From Sandarakinorhabdus sp. (GTDB taxonomy: Bacteria; Pseudomonadota; Alphaproteobacteria; Sphingomonadales; Sphingomonadaceae), in the NCBI GenBank assembly GCA_020692215.1, contig JAIMKW010000002.1:186001-250000 (forward strand): a stretch of DNA of 64,000 nucleotides, written 5' to 3'. A model generated the notes under the pieces. It did not search any database and was not told the origin of the DNA. It saw only the letters and a list, made by a program, of their open reading frames with translations. The stretch's first letter is position 1. Every line of letters starts with the position of its first letter. Positions 18,415 through 28,588 of this stretch are shown here, in pieces. A program made the translations under genes and the position numbers.

Positions 18415-21261
18415 ATGACCGAGACATCTTCGGCGGCAGATTACCGCCACACCGTGTTCCTGCCCACAACGGGCTTCCCGATGAAGGCCGGCCTTGCCGC
18501 GACCGAGCCGCGCCTGCTGGCCCGCTGGAACGCGGAAGGTGCGCATGCAAAACTGCGCGAAATGCGAACCGGCGCTGCCCGCTGGATCCTGCACGATGGC
18601 CCCCCCTACGCCAACGGCGACATGCACCTCGGCCATGCGATGAACCACATTCTGAAGGATTTTGTGGTTCGCACCCGTTCCATGCTGGGCTTCGACAGCC
18701 CCTATATACCGGGATGGGATTGCCACGGCCTCCCCATCGAGTGGCGCGTGGAGGAGCTGAACCGCGAAAAGGGCATAAAGAAGGGCGATGTCGACGTCCT
18801 CAGCTTCCGCCAGCAATGCAGGGATTATGCCGGCCACTGGGTGAACGTGCAGCGCGAACAGCTGAAGCGCCTAGGTATCTGGGGCGATTGGGAAAAGCCC
18901 TATCTCACCATGGACTTCTCCTCCGAAGCGACTATCGCATCTGAACTAATGAAGTTCGCCGAATCCGGCCAGCTCTATCGCGGCGCCAAGCCCGTGATGT
19001 GGTCGCCGGTGGAACAGACCGCGCTTGCTGAAGCCGAAGTGGAATATGAGGACATCGTCTCGACCCAGGTCGACGTGGCGTTCGAGATCGTGGAGGCCCC
19101 GAACGCCCCCGAGCTTGTCGGCGCGCACGCGGTCATCTGGACGACGACGCCATGGACGCTGCCGGTGAACCGGGCTTTGGCCTATGGGCCGGATGTCCAG
19201 TATCGGTTGATTGAAGCCAATGGATTGAGGCTTTTGGTCGCTGTTAACCTAGAGCCGGCGTTTCGGGGGCGCTTAGGATTGCCAGCGCGTGTTTCGGTCG
19301 CTGAAGCTGGTGGCGAAGTTGAACTCTCGTTTCACGATCAGGGTGATGGTCACCGACTGTTCTTTGGGGCTGCTCTCGCAGGCGCCAAAGCCCGCCACCC
19401 CCTCCACGTGCTCGGCGGCTTCTTTGCAGAACCCCGCCCGTTGCTCCCCGGCGATTTCGTTACCACCGAACAGGGCACCGGCCTTGTCCACATGGCGCCC
19501 GATCATGGCGAGGACGATTTCGCGCTGTGCAAGGCGCATGGCATCGAACCGAAGTTCGTCGTTGGCCCTGATGGCACCTACCAGCAGGATTGGCCCGTTG
19601 TCGGCGGTCAGCATGTCTACAAGGTCAACGCCCCCGATGGCCCCATCTGCACGTCCCTTCGCGAAGTCGGCGCGCTTCTTGCCGCATCGGCAGACTACAA
19701 GCACAGCTACCCGCACAGCTGGCGCTCCAAGGCCAAGCTCATCTATCGCTGCACGCCGCAATGGTTCGTGGCGATGGACCGCGATCTCGGCGACGGCACC
19801 ACGCTGCGCGGCCGCGCGCTGACCGCCATTTCGGAAACGAAATGGATCCCGGCCCAGGGCGAAAACCGCATCCGCGCCATGGTGGAAGGCCGTCCTGATT
19901 GGGTTCTAAGCCGCCAGCGCGCCTGGGGCGTGCCCATCACGCTGTTCGTGAAAAAGGGCACGGGCGACTATCTGAAAGACCCGGCCGTCAACCAGCGCAT
20001 TGCAGACGCCTTCCGTGAAGAGGGCGCAGACGCATGGTGGACGCACGATCCGCAGACATTTCTGGGCGATGCCTACAGGGCCGAAGATTACGAACAGGTC
20101 GCCGACATCCTAGATGTCTGGTTCGATAGCGGCTCGACCCACGCCTTTGTGTCCGAAGCGCGGCTGAACTGCCAGCAGGCAGATCTCTATCTCGAAGGCT
20201 CCGACCAGCATCGCGGCTGGTTTCAGTCCTCGCTTCTGGAAAGCTGCGGAACGCGGGGCAGGGCACCCTACAAGGCCGTCCTTACCCACGGCTTTGCGCT
20301 CGATGAACGCGGGCGGAAGATGTCGAAGTCCCTCGGGAATGTTGTCGATCCGCTGAAACTGATCACCGAATCAGGGGCAGATGTATTGCGCCTGTGGTGT
20401 GGAACCGTCGATTTCGTAGAGGATGTGCGACTCGGCAAGGCGATGCTGCAAACTTCAATCGATGCCTACAGAAAACTCCGTAACACATTGCGATATATGC
20501 TGGGTGCCCTCAACGGTTACACAGCAGAAGAAGCCGTCCCGGTGGCTGATATGCCCGAACTGGAGCGCTATGTCCTATCGCGCCTCGCTGCGCTCGATGC
20601 GGATCTGCGCGCCGCGCTCGAAACCCATGCCTACAACCGCTACACCTCGGCCATTCTTGCATTCGTCAACCAGGATCTCAGCGCCTTCTTCTTCGATGTC
20701 CGAAAGGACAGCCTCTATTGCGATACAGCCGACAGCCCGAGGCGCCGCGCCTATCGCACGGTTGTTGCAACGCTCTTCGATGCCCTGGTTGCATGGCTGG
20801 CGCCGATCCTGGTGTTCACGGCGGAGGAGGCGTTTGAGGAAAGGCACGGCAAGGATGCCGGTTCTGTCCACCTTGGCCGCTATCTCGATATCCCATCCGA
20901 ATGGCGCAATGCGCCGCTGGAGGCGTGCTTCGAGCGGCTGCGCGAACTGCGCGCGCTGGCGACTCAGGCCATCGAACCCATGCGGCGCGATAAGCAGGTC
21001 GGCTCCAGTAACGAGGTGAGCCTCACCATGGAATTGGCCAGCGCAGGTGATGTCGCACTCGTCGAGTCGGTTGATTTTGCCGAATTGGCAATCGTGTCCG
21101 AAGTTCATGTCTCGCTGGCGGGCGATGGTGATTCCATCCGTGCTGCTGTTTCAGCCCATGCCCGTTGTGCACGCTGCTGGCGTCACCTGCCCGACGTTGC
21201 TGCTGAAACAGCGCTTTGCGGGCGCTGCGAGCAGGCCGTTTCGGCAGGGTCCATGGCATGA
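18415..21261 (+). CDS. ileS: Isoleucyl-tRNA synthetase
   Basis: Class I aminoacyl-tRNA synthetase of 948 residues. Present are PPYANGDMHLGHAMNH (HIGH-type motif at 71-74), the CP1 editing domain with TTPWTLPVNRALAYG and HGEDDF, the KMSKS loop (GRKMSKSLGN), and a C-terminal four-Cys zinc finger (CARCW...CGRC). The ATG at 18415 gives the usual start; the Met at 18379 would add residues overlapping the divergent promoter. Bases about 19195-19350, within the editing domain, use markedly different codons (TTA, CTA, TTG, GGA, AGG) from the rest of the gene. The stop overlaps lspA by 4 bases. Confidence 0.97.
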   Translation: MTETSSAADYRHTVFLPTTGFPMKAGLAATEPRLLARWNAEGAHAKLREMRTGAARWILHDGPPYANGDMHLGHAMNHILKDFVVRTRSMLGFDSPYIPGWDCHGLPIEWRVEELNREKGIKKGDVDVLSFRQQCRDYAGHWVNVQREQLKRLGIWGDWEKPYLTMDFSSEATIASELMKFAESGQLYRGAKPVMWSPVEQTALAEAEVEYEDIVSTQVDVAFEIVEAPNAPELVGAHAVIWTTTPWTLPVNRALAYGPDVQYRLIEANGLRLLVAVNLEPAFRGRLGLPARVSVAEAGGEVELSFHDQGDGHRLFFGAALAGAKARHPLHVLGGFFAEPRPLLPGDFVTTEQGTGLVHMAPDHGEDDFALCKAHGIEPKFVVGPDGTYQQDWPVVGGQHVYKVNAPDGPICTSLREVGALLAASADYKHSYPHSWRSKAKLIYRCTPQWFVAMDRDLGDGTTLRGRALTAISETKWIPAQGENRIRAMVEGRPDWVLSRQRAWGVPITLFVKKGTGDYLKDPAVNQRIADAFREEGADAWWTHDPQTFLGDAYRAEDYEQVADILDVWFDSGSTHAFVSEARLNCQQADLYLEGSDQHRGWFQSSLLESCGTRGRAPYKAVLTHGFALDERGRKMSKSLGNVVDPLKLITESGADVLRLWCGTVDFVEDVRLGKAMLQTSIDAYRKLRNTLRYMLGALNGYTAEEAVPVADMPELERYVLSRLAALDADLRAALETHAYNRYTSAILAFVNQDLSAFFFDVRKDSLYCDTADSPRRRAYRTVVATLFDALVAWLAPILVFTAEEAFEERHGKDAGSVHLGRYLDIPSEWRNAPLEACFERLRELRALATQAIEPMRRDKQVGSSNEVSLTMELASAGDVALVESVDFAELAIVSEVHVSLAGDGDSIRAAVSAHARCARCWRHLPDVAAETALCGRCEQAVSAGSMA

Positions 21262-21749
21262 CGCGGGCAGCCTATGCATTGGCGGCGATTGTTCTGCTGA
21301 TCGACCAGTTTGTGAAATGGTGGATTATCGAGATTGTCGAACTGCAATCGCGCGTGAGCGTTCCGGTTCTGCCATTCCTGTCGCTCACCTGGGTGGAAAA
21401 CCGCGGTGTTTCCATGGGGATGCTGCAAGCCGATGGAGATCTTGGCCGCTGGGTGCTGGTGGGTCTCACGGGCCTTATCGCAGCCGTTGTCGCCATATGG
21501 ATCCGGCGCGAGCGGCACTGGCCCGAGGCGCTTGCACTCGGCCTTGTGCTGGGTGGGGCAATGGGGAACATCATTGATCGCATACGCTTCGGCTATGTGG
21601 TCGATTTTGTGCATTTGCATGCAGGGCAGTGGTCCTTCTATGTGTTCAATGTGGCCGATGCAGCGATCAGCGTGGGGGTTGTCATCCTCCTGTTGCGCGC
21701 AGTCATGGGCGGTTCAGAGTCTCGGGACGAAAGATTGCACGATGCATAA
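21258..21749 (+). CDS. lspA: Lipoprotein signal peptidase II
   Basis: Four-segment inner-membrane aspartyl protease that removes signal peptides from diacylated prolipoproteins. At 163 residues it carries IDQFVKWW near the N-terminus, VENRGVSMGM, and the catalytic Asp pair in GYVVDF (D116) and NVADAAIS (D134). It is translationally coupled to ileS, a pairing common in proteobacteria, and its last codons overlap the start of the lipoprotein gene that follows. Confidence 0.96.
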   Translation: MTRAAYALAAIVLLIDQFVKWWIIEIVELQSRVSVPVLPFLSLTWVENRGVSMGMLQADGDLGRWVLVGLTGLIAAVVAIWIRRERHWPEALALGLVLGGAMGNIIDRIRFGYVVDFVHLHAGQWSFYVFNVADAAISVGVVILLLRAVMGGSESRDERLHDA

Positions 21750-22176
21750 GCTTCTTCTGATTGGCGGCGCGGCCGTCGTGCTGACCGCCTGTGGCGGCAA
21801 TGACATCGCCGATCGCAAGCGGCCCGACGAGTTTGCCGTGGGCCGCCAGGCACCTCTGGTGATCCCGCCCGATTTTGCGTTGAACCCGCCAAAGCCCGGT
21901 GCGCCGCGTCCCATCGGGTCTGACAGCCAGCAACAGGCGTTGGAAACCCTGTTCGGCCCTGGTGTGCAATTGCCGCCCCGGTCGGAAATTGAAAACAAGC
22001 TGCTCAGCGACGCCAAAGCGCTGCGAACCGATGCCAACATCCGCAATACGGCAGATGATGTTCCCGGTGGATCCAGCACCGCCACGGTCGAGAAGGGGGC
22101 GTTCCTGCGCGAACTGCTCGACGCACCGGCGGCAACCCGCAACCCTGATATCGCCAAGGTCACGGTCGGGGGCTGA
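21742..22176 (+). CDS. DUF3035-like lipoprotein
   Basis: A 144-residue predicted lipoprotein: short signal peptide ending in the lipobox LTAC (about Cys17), followed by GGNDIADRKRPDEFAVGRQAPLVIPPDF..., the pattern of DUF3035 lipoproteins found downstream of lspA in alphaproteobacteria. Function unknown. The Pro-rich stretch LPPRSEIENKLL and a disordered middle suggest an extended periplasmic protein. Its start lies 8 bases inside lspA, so it is the last gene of the ileS-lspA unit. Confidence 0.85.
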   Translation: MHKLLLIGGAAVVLTACGGNDIADRKRPDEFAVGRQAPLVIPPDFALNPPKPGAPRPIGSDSQQQALETLFGPGVQLPPRSEIENKLLSDAKALRTDANIRNTADDVPGGSSTATVEKGAFLRELLDAPAATRNPDIAKVTVGG

Positions 22177-22187
22177 TCGCCCCTCTT

Positions 22188-23711
22188 TTAACGGCCCTTG
22201 AACAGGCTTCCCAGCAGGCCACGCACCAAGCTGCGGCCCAGTTGGTTGGCAGCGCTGGTTGCTGTCGACATTGCAGCCTTCTCCAGCTGCCCCATGGGGG
22301 ATTGTTTATAGGCGCGTGCTGCAGCCGCCTCTTCCTTGGCCTTGGCAACCGCAGCCTTTCGCGCTTCGGCTTCGGCCTTTTCGGCCGATTTCGCCTGCGC
22401 TGCTGCATCGGCCTTGGCCGACAACATCTCGAACGCGGATTCACGGTCTATCGTATGTTCATATTTGCCTGCGAACGGAGACATGGCGAGGATGACCTTG
22501 CGCTCTCCGGGCTCCAGTGGCCCAAGTCTGGAGGCCGGTGGCCGGATCAGAACACGCTCCACCGGCGTCGGCGCCCCATCAGCCATCAGCAGCGATACAA
22601 GTGCCTCACCGGTCTTCAACTCGAGGATGGCGGTTTCCACATTGAGCGAAGGGTTCTGCCGGAAGGTCTGCGCAGCCGCCTTCACAGCCTTCTGGTCGCG
22701 CGGCGTAAACGCCCGCAAGGCATGCTGCACCCGGTTGCCAAGCTGGCCGGCAATGGCATCGGGCACATCGATCGGGTTCTGCGTGATGAAATAAACCCCC
22801 ACGCCCTTTGACCGGATCAGACGGACAACCTGCTCGATCTTGTCCAGAAGGGCCTTGGGTGCTTCATCGAACAGCAGGTGGGCCTCATCGAAGAAGAACA
22901 CCAGCTTCGGCTTGTCCGGATCGCCTACCTCGGGAAGCTCCTCGAACAGCTCCGACAGCATCCACAGCAGGAAGGTGGCATAGAGTTTGGGGCTTCCCAT
23001 CAGCTTGTCTGCGGCCAGAATGTTGACCTGCCCGCGGCCATCCTCTCCCGTGGTGATCAGGTCGGTGATCTCGAGCGCGGGCTCGGCGAAAAACCTGTCG
23101 CCGCCCTGGGATTCAAGGCTGAGCAGTTGCCGCTGGATGGCGCCGACCGACTGGGTGGTGACATTGCCATAGCTGGTCGCCAATTCTTTCGAATTGTCCG
23201 CGCAATAGACCAGCATCTGCTTCAGATCCTTCAGATCGAGCAGCAGCAGCCCCTGATCATCGGCAACCTTGAAGGCGATGTTGAGAACGCCTTCCTGCGT
23301 ATCGTTCAGGCCCAGAAGGCGTGCCAGCAGCAAGGGGCCCATTTCCGATACGGTGGTGCGCACCGGGTGCCCCTGTTCGCCGAACAGATCCCAGAACACG
23401 ACCGGGTTGTCGGCGTAGGCAAGCGTTCCCAGCCCGATGTCGGCAGCGCGTTTCTGCAGGTTTTCATGCGCCTTGTGCATGGGCGATCCGGGCATCGCCA
23501 TGCCTGATAGATCCCCCTTCACATCCGCCATGAACACCGGAACGCCAGCGCGGCTGAACCCTTCGGCCAGGATCTGCAAGGTTACGGTCTTGCCGGTTCC
23601 GGTCGCGCCGGCGATCAGGCCGTGGCGGTTGGCGCGCTTCAGAACCATCGCCTGCGCGGCTTCCCCTCCGGATTTCGCTCCGATGAAAAGACTGCCTTGT
23701 TCGTGATCCAT
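22188..23711 (-). CDS. HerA-like ATPase (DUF853 helicase family)
   Basis: A 507-residue P-loop ATPase of the FtsK/HerA superclass, DUF853 branch (E. coli YjgR-like): Walker [12 protein letters not shown] (35-42 in GATGTGKT), Walker [15 protein letters not shown], and the conserved [13 protein letters not shown]. The C-terminal 100 residues hold an Ala/Lys/Glu-rich helix and end in [12 protein letters not shown]. Cellular role unknown; relatives are called ATPases or helicases without defined substrates, and no nuclease (NurA) or defence gene is adjacent. It converges on the DUF3035-like gene. Confidence 0.9.
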   Translation of the reverse strand: MDHEQGSLFIGAKSGGEAAQAMVLKRANRHGLIAGATGTGKTVTLQILAEGFSRAGVPVFMADVKGDLSGMAMPGSPMHKAHENLQKRAADIGLGTLAYADNPVVFWDLFGEQGHPVRTTVSEMGPLLLARLLGLNDTQEGVLNIAFKVADDQGLLLLDLKDLKQMLVYCADNSKELATSYGNVTTQSVGAIQRQLLSLESQGGDRFFAEPALEITDLITTGEDGRGQVNILAADKLMGSPKLYATFLLWMLSELFEELPEVGDPDKPKLVFFFDEAHLLFDEAPKALLDKIEQVVRLIRSKGVGVYFITQNPIDVPDAIAGQLGNRVQHALRAFTPRDQKAVKAAAQTFRQNPSLNVETAILELKTGEALVSLLMADGAPTPVERVLIRPPASRLGPLEPGERKVILAMSPFAGKYEHTIDRESAFEMLSAKADAAAQAKSAEKAEAEARKAAVAKAKEEAAAARAYKQSPMGQLEKAAMSTATSAANQLGRSLVRGLLGSLFKGR

Positions 23712-23775
23712 ACCGCTTCAGTCTCCCTGTGCCACAGGAAGACTGGTAGCGGCTTATCGTCGGATTTTCACGCGC

Positions 23776-25380
23776 TTATTGGATTTTTACGCCAACAAAT
23801 CGGCTCGGGCCGGTTCCACGTTGCACCAGCAGCAGCACGGTGTCCCGGCCAGCCTTGCGGGCTGCCGCCACGGCATCTGCCGCTTGCTGCGGTGTCTGCA
23901 CGGGCCGCTGGTTTACCGAGAGGATGATGTCGCCGCGCTGCAGCCCTTCCTGCGCAGCGCTGGAGGAAGGATTGACCTGCGCGATCACCACCCCGTTCAC
24001 CGTCTCTGGAAGGCGCAGTTGCGCCCGGATTTCCGGGGACATCGCCTGCAATGTGATGCCAAGCGACTTGCGCGCGGCCTCTGCACCGGGCTGATCCTTT
24101 TCAGCCGGAGATTTGGGGTCATCGCTCGGCGTCGGCTGGCCCAGCAACGCCGCTTCGGCAGGCCGCTCCGCAATCACGGCCGTCAGTGCGACGCGCTCAC
24201 CCTTGCGCATAACCTCGATCGGAACCTTCACCCCGATCGGCGTGTTGGCAACGATGTAGGAAAGCGTGTTGTCCGGCGTCACGTCTTGGCCGTTCACCTT
24301 CACGACCACATCGCCCTGCAGCACACCGGCTGTCCGGGCCGGGCCGCTTGGTTCCACGCCGGCAATCAGCTCGCCGCGATCCTTGGGCAAGCCCAGCGAA
24401 GCCGCAATCGCCGGCGTCATGGGCTGGATCTGGACGCCCAGATAGCCGCGCCTGACCTTGCCGGTTGCGCGGAGCTGATCGACGACGGGCTTTGCCAGCT
24501 CGGCGGGGATTGCAAAGCCGACGCCGACATTGCCGCCTGTCGGCGAAAAGATCGCGGTGTTCACGCCGATCACATTGCCGTTGAGATCGAACAGCGGTCC
24601 ACCGGAATTGCCCTGGTTGATGGAGGCATCCGTCTGGATATAGCGATCATAGGCACCGCCGCCCTGGATACCGCGATGAAGCGCCGAAACGATGCCGGCC
24701 GTGACCGTGCCACTGAGGCCAAAGGGGTTGCCGATGGCGATGGCCCAGTCGCCAGGGCGCACGCCCTGTGAACTGCTGAACTGCACATGCGGCAGGTTCT
24801 GGCCGTCGATCTTCAGCACAGCCAGATCGGAAAGCGGATCCCGCCCGATAACCTTGGCGGCATATTCACGCCGGTCGGAAAGGGTTACGGTGATGGTGTC
24901 GACAAGCTTCTGCCCGTCGCGCCCTGAAATCACATGGTTGTTCGTCACCACATAGCCATCGGGCGAAATGATGAAGCCGGACCCCAGAGACGTTGCTTCC
25001 CGTGTAACGGGCTGTCCGTCCTCGTTCTGCTGCTCCTGAAAGCGGCGGAACAGCTCTTCCAGATTGGTGCCGGGGCCAAAGCGCGGGAAACGCCCCACCT
25101 CGACACGCTGAGTTGTCGAGATGTTGACAACTGCGGGCTGCAGCTTGGCTGTCAGATCGGCGAAGCTGACCGGAGCGCCACGCGGCGGCATCGCTGCTGG
25201 AAGCTGTGCTGCAACAGGTGGCTGCAGGGCCGTTGGCTGTTGGGCAGGGGCCACCGGCTGGGCCTGTTGTGGAGCGCTTTGCGCCAGCACAGGAATGGCT
25301 GTTGCAACAGCAGCTGCAATGCCGGCCGAAAGGCCTGCAATCAGAAAACGGCTCTTGTTCGGCGAAGTATCAGGCACCAA
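23776..25380 (-). CDS. Periplasmic HtrA/DegP-family serine protease
   Basis: Do-type protease of 534 residues: N-terminal membrane/signal segment (12-33), Ala/Pro/Gln-rich linker, trypsin-like domain with triad His149 (TNNHVISG), Asp185 (DLAVLK) and Ser259 (QGNSGGPLFD), then two PDZ domains (about 305-400 and 430-530). It degrades or refolds damaged envelope proteins. There is no ATG at the N-terminus: TTG at 25380 and GTG at 25377 both follow GGAG, so the start is one of these. It lies downstream of hflKC, a common alphaproteobacterial order, separated by a hairpin. Confidence 0.93.
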   Translation of the reverse strand: MVPDTSPNKSRFLIAGLSAGIAAAVATAIPVLAQSAPQQAQPVAPAQQPTALQPPVAAQLPAAMPPRGAPVSFADLTAKLQPAVVNISTTQRVEVGRFPRFGPGTNLEELFRRFQEQQNEDGQPVTREATSLGSGFIISPDGYVVTNNHVISGRDGQKLVDTITVTLSDRREYAAKVIGRDPLSDLAVLKIDGQNLPHVQFSSSQGVRPGDWAIAIGNPFGLSGTVTAGIVSALHRGIQGGGAYDRYIQTDASINQGNSGGPLFDLNGNVIGVNTAIFSPTGGNVGVGFAIPAELAKPVVDQLRATGKVRRGYLGVQIQPMTPAIAASLGLPKDRGELIAGVEPSGPARTAGVLQGDVVVKVNGQDVTPDNTLSYIVANTPIGVKVPIEVMRKGERVALTAVIAERPAEAALLGQPTPSDDPKSPAEKDQPGAEAARKSLGITLQAMSPEIRAQLRLPETVNGVVIAQVNPSSSAAQEGLQRGDIILSVNQRPVQTPQQAADAVAAARKAGRDTVLLLVQRGTGPSRFVGVKIQ

Positions 25381-25434
25381 TGCATCTCCACTGTTGTGCG
25401 TTCAAATATGCGGCCAAATCGGGCCCGTTCATTT

Positions 25435-25489
25435 AATGCCGGCTGAATGGTTCGGATCTGTCGACGATCCGCCCCGTCCAGCCGGCATT
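25435..25489. terminator. Compound hairpin between hflC and the HtrA gene
   Basis: Perfect 11-base arms AATGCCGGCTG / CAGCCGGCATT enclose a second stem GGATC/GATCC. It begins 5 bases past the hflC stop on the minus strand. The plus strand reads a T-run after it, the minus strand only ATTAAATG. Probably attenuates read-through from hflKC into the protease gene. Confidence 0.55.
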
Positions 25490-25494
25490 TTTAC

Positions 25495-26334
25495 TTATCG
25501 GGCGGTCCGGCCCTGGAATTCCCGCAGGAACTCGTTGTTCGGGCTCAGCACCACAGAGCTGTTGCCCTGCTTGAAGCTGGTTCGATAGGCCTGCATGGCG
25601 CGATAAAAGGCGTAGAATTGCGGATCCTTGCCAAAGCTTTCCGCATAGACGCGGGCCGCCTGGGCATCGGCTTCGGCGCGGATGATCTGCGCATTCTTGG
25701 CACCTTGTGCCCGGATGGTAAGCGCTTCCTGTTGCCGAGCAGTCCGCATCCGCTCGAACGCTGCTTCCAGCGGCGTGCCTGGCGGCAGATCCGCCCGCTT
25801 GATCCGAACATCGATGATCTCGGCGCCATAGGCGTTGGCAGACCGGTTCACGGCTTCCTGGATATTCTCCATCGAGCGCCCCCGCTCCGGAGATAGCAGC
25901 AGATCGAATCGCTGCGCGCCCAGTTCGTTCCGGATGCGGGAGGAAAGGATGCGCGAAAGCTCTTCGGCAAGTCGTTCCTCGCTGCGAACCGTCTGATACA
26001 TCTTGACAGGGTTGGTGACACGGAACCGCGCATAGGCATCCACGACGAGCCGCAGCTGGTCTGTTGAAAGCACGGTCTGTGGCGGAATGTCGAGCGACAT
26101 GATACGTTTGTCTACAAACACCGTGTTCTGGACAAACGGCGTCTTCAACACCAGGCCGGCACCAGTCTCTCCGAAGATCTGATTGGGCTGATAGGTGTTG
26201 ACCGTCGCCACTGGCCGTCCGAGTTGCAGGATGATGGCCTGTCTGTCTTCGGGAACCCGAACGACCGAAACGGCGATCAGCAGCAGGATGAGGGCGAGGA
26301 CAGCACCACCAAGGAAAAGATTGCGCTGGGTCAT
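25495..26334 (-). CDS. hflC: Protease modulator HflC
   Basis: SPFH/prohibitin-family inner-membrane protein of 279 residues: N-terminal membrane anchor (about 5-25), VVRVPEDRQAIILQLGRPV opening the SPFH domain, then the coiled-coil part with ERMRTARQQEALTIRAQGAKN and ending FLREFQGRTAR. With HflK it forms a large periplasmic cage around the FtsH protease. Its ATG overlaps the hflK stop by 4 bases. Confidence 0.95.
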   Translation of the reverse strand: MTQRNLFLGGAVLALILLLIAVSVVRVPEDRQAIILQLGRPVATVNTYQPNQIFGETGAGLVLKTPFVQNTVFVDKRIMSLDIPPQTVLSTDQLRLVVDAYARFRVTNPVKMYQTVRSEERLAEELSRILSSRIRNELGAQRFDLLLSPERGRSMENIQEAVNRSANAYGAEIIDVRIKRADLPPGTPLEAAFERMRTARQQEALTIRAQGAKNAQIIRAEADAQAARVYAESFGKDPQFYAFYRAMQAYRTSFKQGNSSVVLSPNNEFLREFQGRTAR

Positions 26335-27470
26335 TGTGCTGGCGCCTCCGGCTGGGCAGCGCGTGCGGCATTGGCCTGCGAACGGCGCTGCAATTCAGGC
26401 AAGGGAAGATAGGCCTGCACACCAGGCGCCTCAATGATGGTCTTGTCCACCTTGGCCAGAACTTCCTCCATGGTTTCCAGATACATGCGCTTGCGCGTCA
26501 CTTCGGGCGCAAGGCGGTACTCCTCGAACACCTTGTCGAACGAAGCCGTCGCGCCGTCGGCCTGTGCAGAAATCTGCTGCGCATAGGCCCGGGCCTGGTT
26601 CAGGAACTGCTGTGCATCCTGCTGGGCGGCAGACACATCCTTGAACGCTTCATCAACGGCGGCAGGCGGATCGGCCTTGTTGATATCAACGCCCTGAACC
26701 AGCACGCCCGAACCATAGCTGTCGAGGATTTCCTGCACCCGCACCCGCACCTGATCGGCGATGGCTGCACGCTCGGGGCCGATGGCATTGTTGAGGGTGG
26801 AGCGGCCGACGATTTCGCGCATGGCCGATTCCGTTGCATCGCGTACCGTCGCATCGGGCTCGGCGATCTGGAACAGGAAATTCTCGGCATTGTTCACGCG
26901 CCACCGCACGGCATAGACAATGTTGATCACATTGCCATCGCCGGTGATCATCAGATTTTCATTGTCGCTGTCTGCCGTGCCGATCAGGGTCGTGCGGATA
27001 TCCTCGAAGCGAACCTTGTTGACCATATCGATCGGGGCGGGAAGTTTCAGGTGGAAGCCCGGTCCGTTGGTTTCGGAAAACTGGCCAAAACGGGTCACGA
27101 CAGCGCGTTCGCCGGCATCGACACGGTAGGCCGACGTGGTGGCGATCAGCACCAGAACGAAGCCGCCGGCAATCAGGCCCCAAGGAATGTTGGGAACGCT
27201 GCGGCCACCGCCGCCACCTCCGCCACCGCCGCCGGAACCACCGCCAAGGCCGCGCAACTTTTCCTGGCTGCGGCGTATGAACTCATCGAAATCGGGGGCG
27301 CCATTGCTGCGGTTGCGATCGTCACCCGAACCGTTCGGCCCGCGCGGCTTGGGAGCATCACCCCAAGGGTTGCGCGGTCCGGCCTTTGGCCCATCCTTGC
27401 CCTGACTTCCCCAAGGGGTGCGCTTGCCGCGCTCGGGTCCGTCGCCATCATCATTGTTCTGCCAGGGCAT
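26331..27470 (-). CDS. hflK: Protease modulator HflK
   Basis: A 379-residue SPFH protein: a hydrophilic, Gly/Pro/Asn-rich cytoplasmic N-terminus beginning [11 protein letters not shown], a run of about ten Gly, one membrane segment ([18 protein letters not shown]), then the SPFH domain ([13 protein letters not shown]) and C-terminal coiled coil. Partner of HflC in the FtsH-associated complex. The ATG at 27470 begins at the conserved MPWQ; the frame continues upstream to 27776 but that part overlaps the divergent mrp gene. First gene of hflK-hflC on this strand. Confidence 0.94.
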   Translation of the reverse strand: MPWQNNDDGDGPERGKRTPWGSQGKDGPKAGPRNPWGDAPKPRGPNGSGDDRNRSNGAPDFDEFIRRSQEKLRGLGGGSGGGGGGGGGGRSVPNIPWGLIAGGFVLVLIATTSAYRVDAGERAVVTRFGQFSETNGPGFHLKLPAPIDMVNKVRFEDIRTTLIGTADSDNENLMITGDGNVINIVYAVRWRVNNAENFLFQIAEPDATVRDATESAMREIVGRSTLNNAIGPERAAIADQVRVRVQEILDSYGSGVLVQGVDINKADPPAAVDEAFKDVSAAQQDAQQFLNQARAYAQQISAQADGATASFDKVFEEYRLAPEVTRKRMYLETMEEVLAKVDKTIIEAPGVQAYLPLPELQRRSQANAARAAQPEAPAQ

Positions 27471-27559
27471 GTAGTTCTTTCCGTCCCTCTCGTTGTGCCG
27501 GATTGCGGCCGTGCAATACGCGATATAGGAGCGTGCTACACAGAAAGCGAGTGCATAGC

Positions 27560-28585
27560 ATGGTGATCCGGGATGTCGCATTGACGCTGCTGGAGGATTT
27601 TCCCGATCCGCGCCAGCCGGGCTCGGTGGTGAAGAGCGGCAGGGCTTCTGCCATCGTAGCAAGGGAAGACGGCAGCGTTGGCCTGGTGCTGTCGGTCGGA
27701 GACCTTCCCCGCGCACAAGCCCATGCACTTGAAGCCGAGATTGGCCGCCGCCTTCGGGCCGCACCGGGGATAACATCTGTCAGGATAATCCAGACAGCCG
27801 AGCGAGGGGCCAGCGTATCGTCTCAGGCAAAGGCTGCTGAAACCGGCGCCATTCCGGGTGTCCGCCACATCATCGGGGTGGGGGCGGGGAAGGGCGGAGT
27901 TGGCAAATCCACTGTCGCCGTCAACCTCGCACTCGCGCTCGCGCGGCGTGGGCTGGCGGTCGGCATCCTCGATGCCGATATTCACGGGCCATCTGTCCAG
28001 ATGCTGCTGGGTATCAGCGGGCGTGCGCGCGCCACGCCGGAAAAGCGCCTAATTCCGATCGAGGCCCATGGGCTTCGGATGCTCGGGATGGGTGTCATGT
28101 CCGACCCCGACAAGGCTGTCGCCTGGCGCGGCCCGATGATCGCTGGCGCCGTGATCCAGATGGCGACCGCCGGAGACTGGGGCGCGCTTGATGTTCTGGT
28201 CGTAGATCTCCCGCCTGGCACGGGCGATATTCATCTTTCGCTCGCGCAAAAGCTAAAGCCATCGGGCGCAATCGTGGTTACCACACCCCAGGCTCTGTCC
28301 CAGGCGGATGCAAGACGGGCGATTGCCTTCTTCGAGCAATTGTCGGTGCCGGTCCTGGGTGTCGTGATGAACATGGCGAGCATGATCGGCCCGGGCGGTG
28401 AAACACTGCACCCATTCGGAACGCCGGCAGCAGGGGCAGCGCTTGGCGCCGAGACGCTGGCCGAACTGCCACTGGATCCTGCCGTGGTCACGGCATCCGA
28501 TGCTGGAACGCCTCTGCCAGAAGGCCCGGTCGCGGCAGGCATGGATACGGTTGCCGCGGCAATCGCAACCAGGCTGAACCTCTAG
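27560..28585 (+). CDS. mrp: Mrp/ApbC-family iron-sulfur carrier ATPase
   Basis: Mrp-type P-loop NTPase, 341 residues: an N-terminal domain, then the deviant Walker [18 protein letters not shown] (P-loop 110-117), [14 protein letters not shown], and [18 protein letters not shown]. Family members carry or insert Fe-S clusters. The CxxC motif that many Mrp proteins have near the C-terminus is not present: the region reads [17 protein letters not shown], so cluster ligands may differ, as in several alphaproteobacterial homologues. The ATG at 27560 is the first after the divergent hflK promoter region; an extension to 27386 lies inside hflK. Confidence 0.92.
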   Translation: MVIRDVALTLLEDFPDPRQPGSVVKSGRASAIVAREDGSVGLVLSVGDLPRAQAHALEAEIGRRLRAAPGITSVRIIQTAERGASVSSQAKAAETGAIPGVRHIIGVGAGKGGVGKSTVAVNLALALARRGLAVGILDADIHGPSVQMLLGISGRARATPEKRLIPIEAHGLRMLGMGVMSDPDKAVAWRGPMIAGAVIQMATAGDWGALDVLVVDLPPGTGDIHLSLAQKLKPSGAIVVTTPQALSQADARRAIAFFEQLSVPVLGVVMNMASMIGPGGETLHPFGTPAAGAALGAETLAELPLDPAVVTASDAGTPLPEGPVAAGMDTVAAAIATRLNL

Positions 28586-28588
28586 CTG

